Assembly: GCA_001701075.1 (NCBI GenBank)
Contig: DAAK01000130.1
Span: forward strand, 1-6,617
DNA length: 6,617 nucleotides
Direction of reading: 5' to 3'
From: Bacteroidales bacterium GP3
GTDB lineage: Bacteria > Bacteroidota > Bacteroidia > Bacteroidales > Muribaculaceae
Below the pieces are notes generated by a model. It ran no database searches. It was not told the origin of the DNA and saw only the letters and a program-made list of their open reading frames with translations. Position 1 is the first letter of the stretch; each line of letters starts with the position of its first letter. Shown in pieces: positions 6,397 through 6,617 of the stretch. Both the position numbers and the translations under genes were made by a program.

Positions 6397-6411
6397 TTTT
6401 TTGTAATTTTG
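6380..6411 (+). promoter_or_regulatory. Bacteroidota promoter for rplS
   Basis: TTTG (6380-6383), a 20-nt spacer, then TAATTTTG (6404-6411) is a full match to the Bacteroidota -33/-7 consensus. Transcription would start near 6416-6419, leaving a 5' leader of roughly 90-95 nt before the rplS ATG. It overlaps the folP promoter between 6380 and 6396. Confidence 0.75.
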
Positions 6412-6439
6412 CATCCAGATTTGCAATCGCTGGCAGGAA

Positions 6440-6458
6440 GGGTGCGAGAGTGGCACCC
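6440..6458 (+). promoter_or_regulatory. Hairpin in the rplS 5' leader
   Basis: GGGTGC (6440-6445) pairs perfectly with GCACCC (6453-6458) around the loop GAGAGTG. No T-run follows, so it is not a normal terminator. It sits about 22 nt after the predicted transcription start in a leader long enough to be regulatory. Ribosomal protein genes often carry autoregulatory leaders, and L19-binding leaders are described in other lineages. Whether this belongs to a known class cannot be decided here. Confidence 0.45.
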
Positions 6459-6510
6459 ATGAAAAGGATACCTGTTATGTTGCAGACATTAACTAATCAA
6501 ATATACTACA

Positions 6511-6617
6511 ATGGATTTAATCAAAGTAGTGGAGGAAGCTTTCGCAACTCCCAAAAAAGAATTCGACGCATTCGGACCTGGCGACACAGTGACTGTCGCA
6601 TACCGAATCAAAGAGGG
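6511..6617 (+). CDS. rplS: 50S ribosomal protein L19 (5' part)
   Basis: The first 35 codons are present and the gene continues past the right edge. The product begins MDLIKVVEEAFATPKKEFD and continues FGPGDTVTVAYRIKEG, matching the N-terminus of bacterial L19. The GDTV-V-YRI-EG core is the conserved start of its beta-barrel. L19 sits at the 30S-50S interface of the ribosome. There is no Shine-Dalgarno sequence upstream (the preceding bases are AT-rich, ATACTACA), which is usual in Bacteroidota. It is transcribed from the divergent promoter region shared with folP through a leader of about 95 nt that contains one strong hairpin. Confidence 0.95.
   Translation, partial: MDLIKVVEEAFATPKKEFDAFGPGDTVTVAYRIKE

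Noticed and set aside
6459..6617. Reading frame from the leader ATG overlapping rplS
   Set aside because: It has no recognisable protein features and overlaps the conserved L19 frame. It is kept only as a possible regulatory start, not as a gene.

Overview
The window looks like chromosomal DNA of a Bacteroidota (Bacteroidales-like, gut or rumen type) bacterium. The evidence is a type IX secretion plug-protein homologue, a DUF3109 cysteine-rich protein, a folP-cdaA pair, a secreted PA14-containing GH3 glycosidase, and promoters of the Bacteroidota form (TTTG, about 20 nt, TAnnTTTG) in place of sigma-70 boxes. I cannot place it to genus from sequence alone.

Layout, left to right. A complete tRNA-Arg(CCG) with encoded CCA opens the window, followed by a strong hairpin terminator. 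Three genes then run on the + strand: an exported GH3 beta-xylosidase/beta-glucosidase-like enzyme (151-2706), a T9SS plug-domain protein (2720-3979) and a DUF3109 protein (4045-4623). Converging on them from the - strand is a two-gene unit, folP (dihydropteroate synthase, 6360-5515) followed by cdaA (membrane diadenylate cyclase, 5462-4695). A compact divergent promoter region (about 6361-6420) separates folP from rplS (ribosomal protein L19, + strand, from 6511), which runs off the right edge.

The genes are mostly housekeeping or envelope functions: polysaccharide breakdown, outer-membrane secretion, folate synthesis, c-di-AMP synthesis and translation. No mobile element, CRISPR array or defence cassette is visible.

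The most unusual structure lies between the genes. Three consecutive gaps carry degenerate tandem arrays with an exact 7-nt period (consensus close to A/T-CTGA-N-A). A fourth gap, GH3/plug, carries a related-looking AT-rich array with a 14-nt (2 x 7) period. Seven is not a multiple of three and each full unit holds a TGA, so each array puts stop codons in all three frames. In every case these fall on the coding strand of the gene whose 3' end abuts the array. Arrays 1 and 3 run almost to the start codon of the next gene, and real stop and start codons lie inside or at the edges of the arrays. At the GH3/plug junction the repeat creates a stepwise series of TAATG stop/start overlaps around a four-codon Met-Ile-Asn-Tyr mini-cistron.
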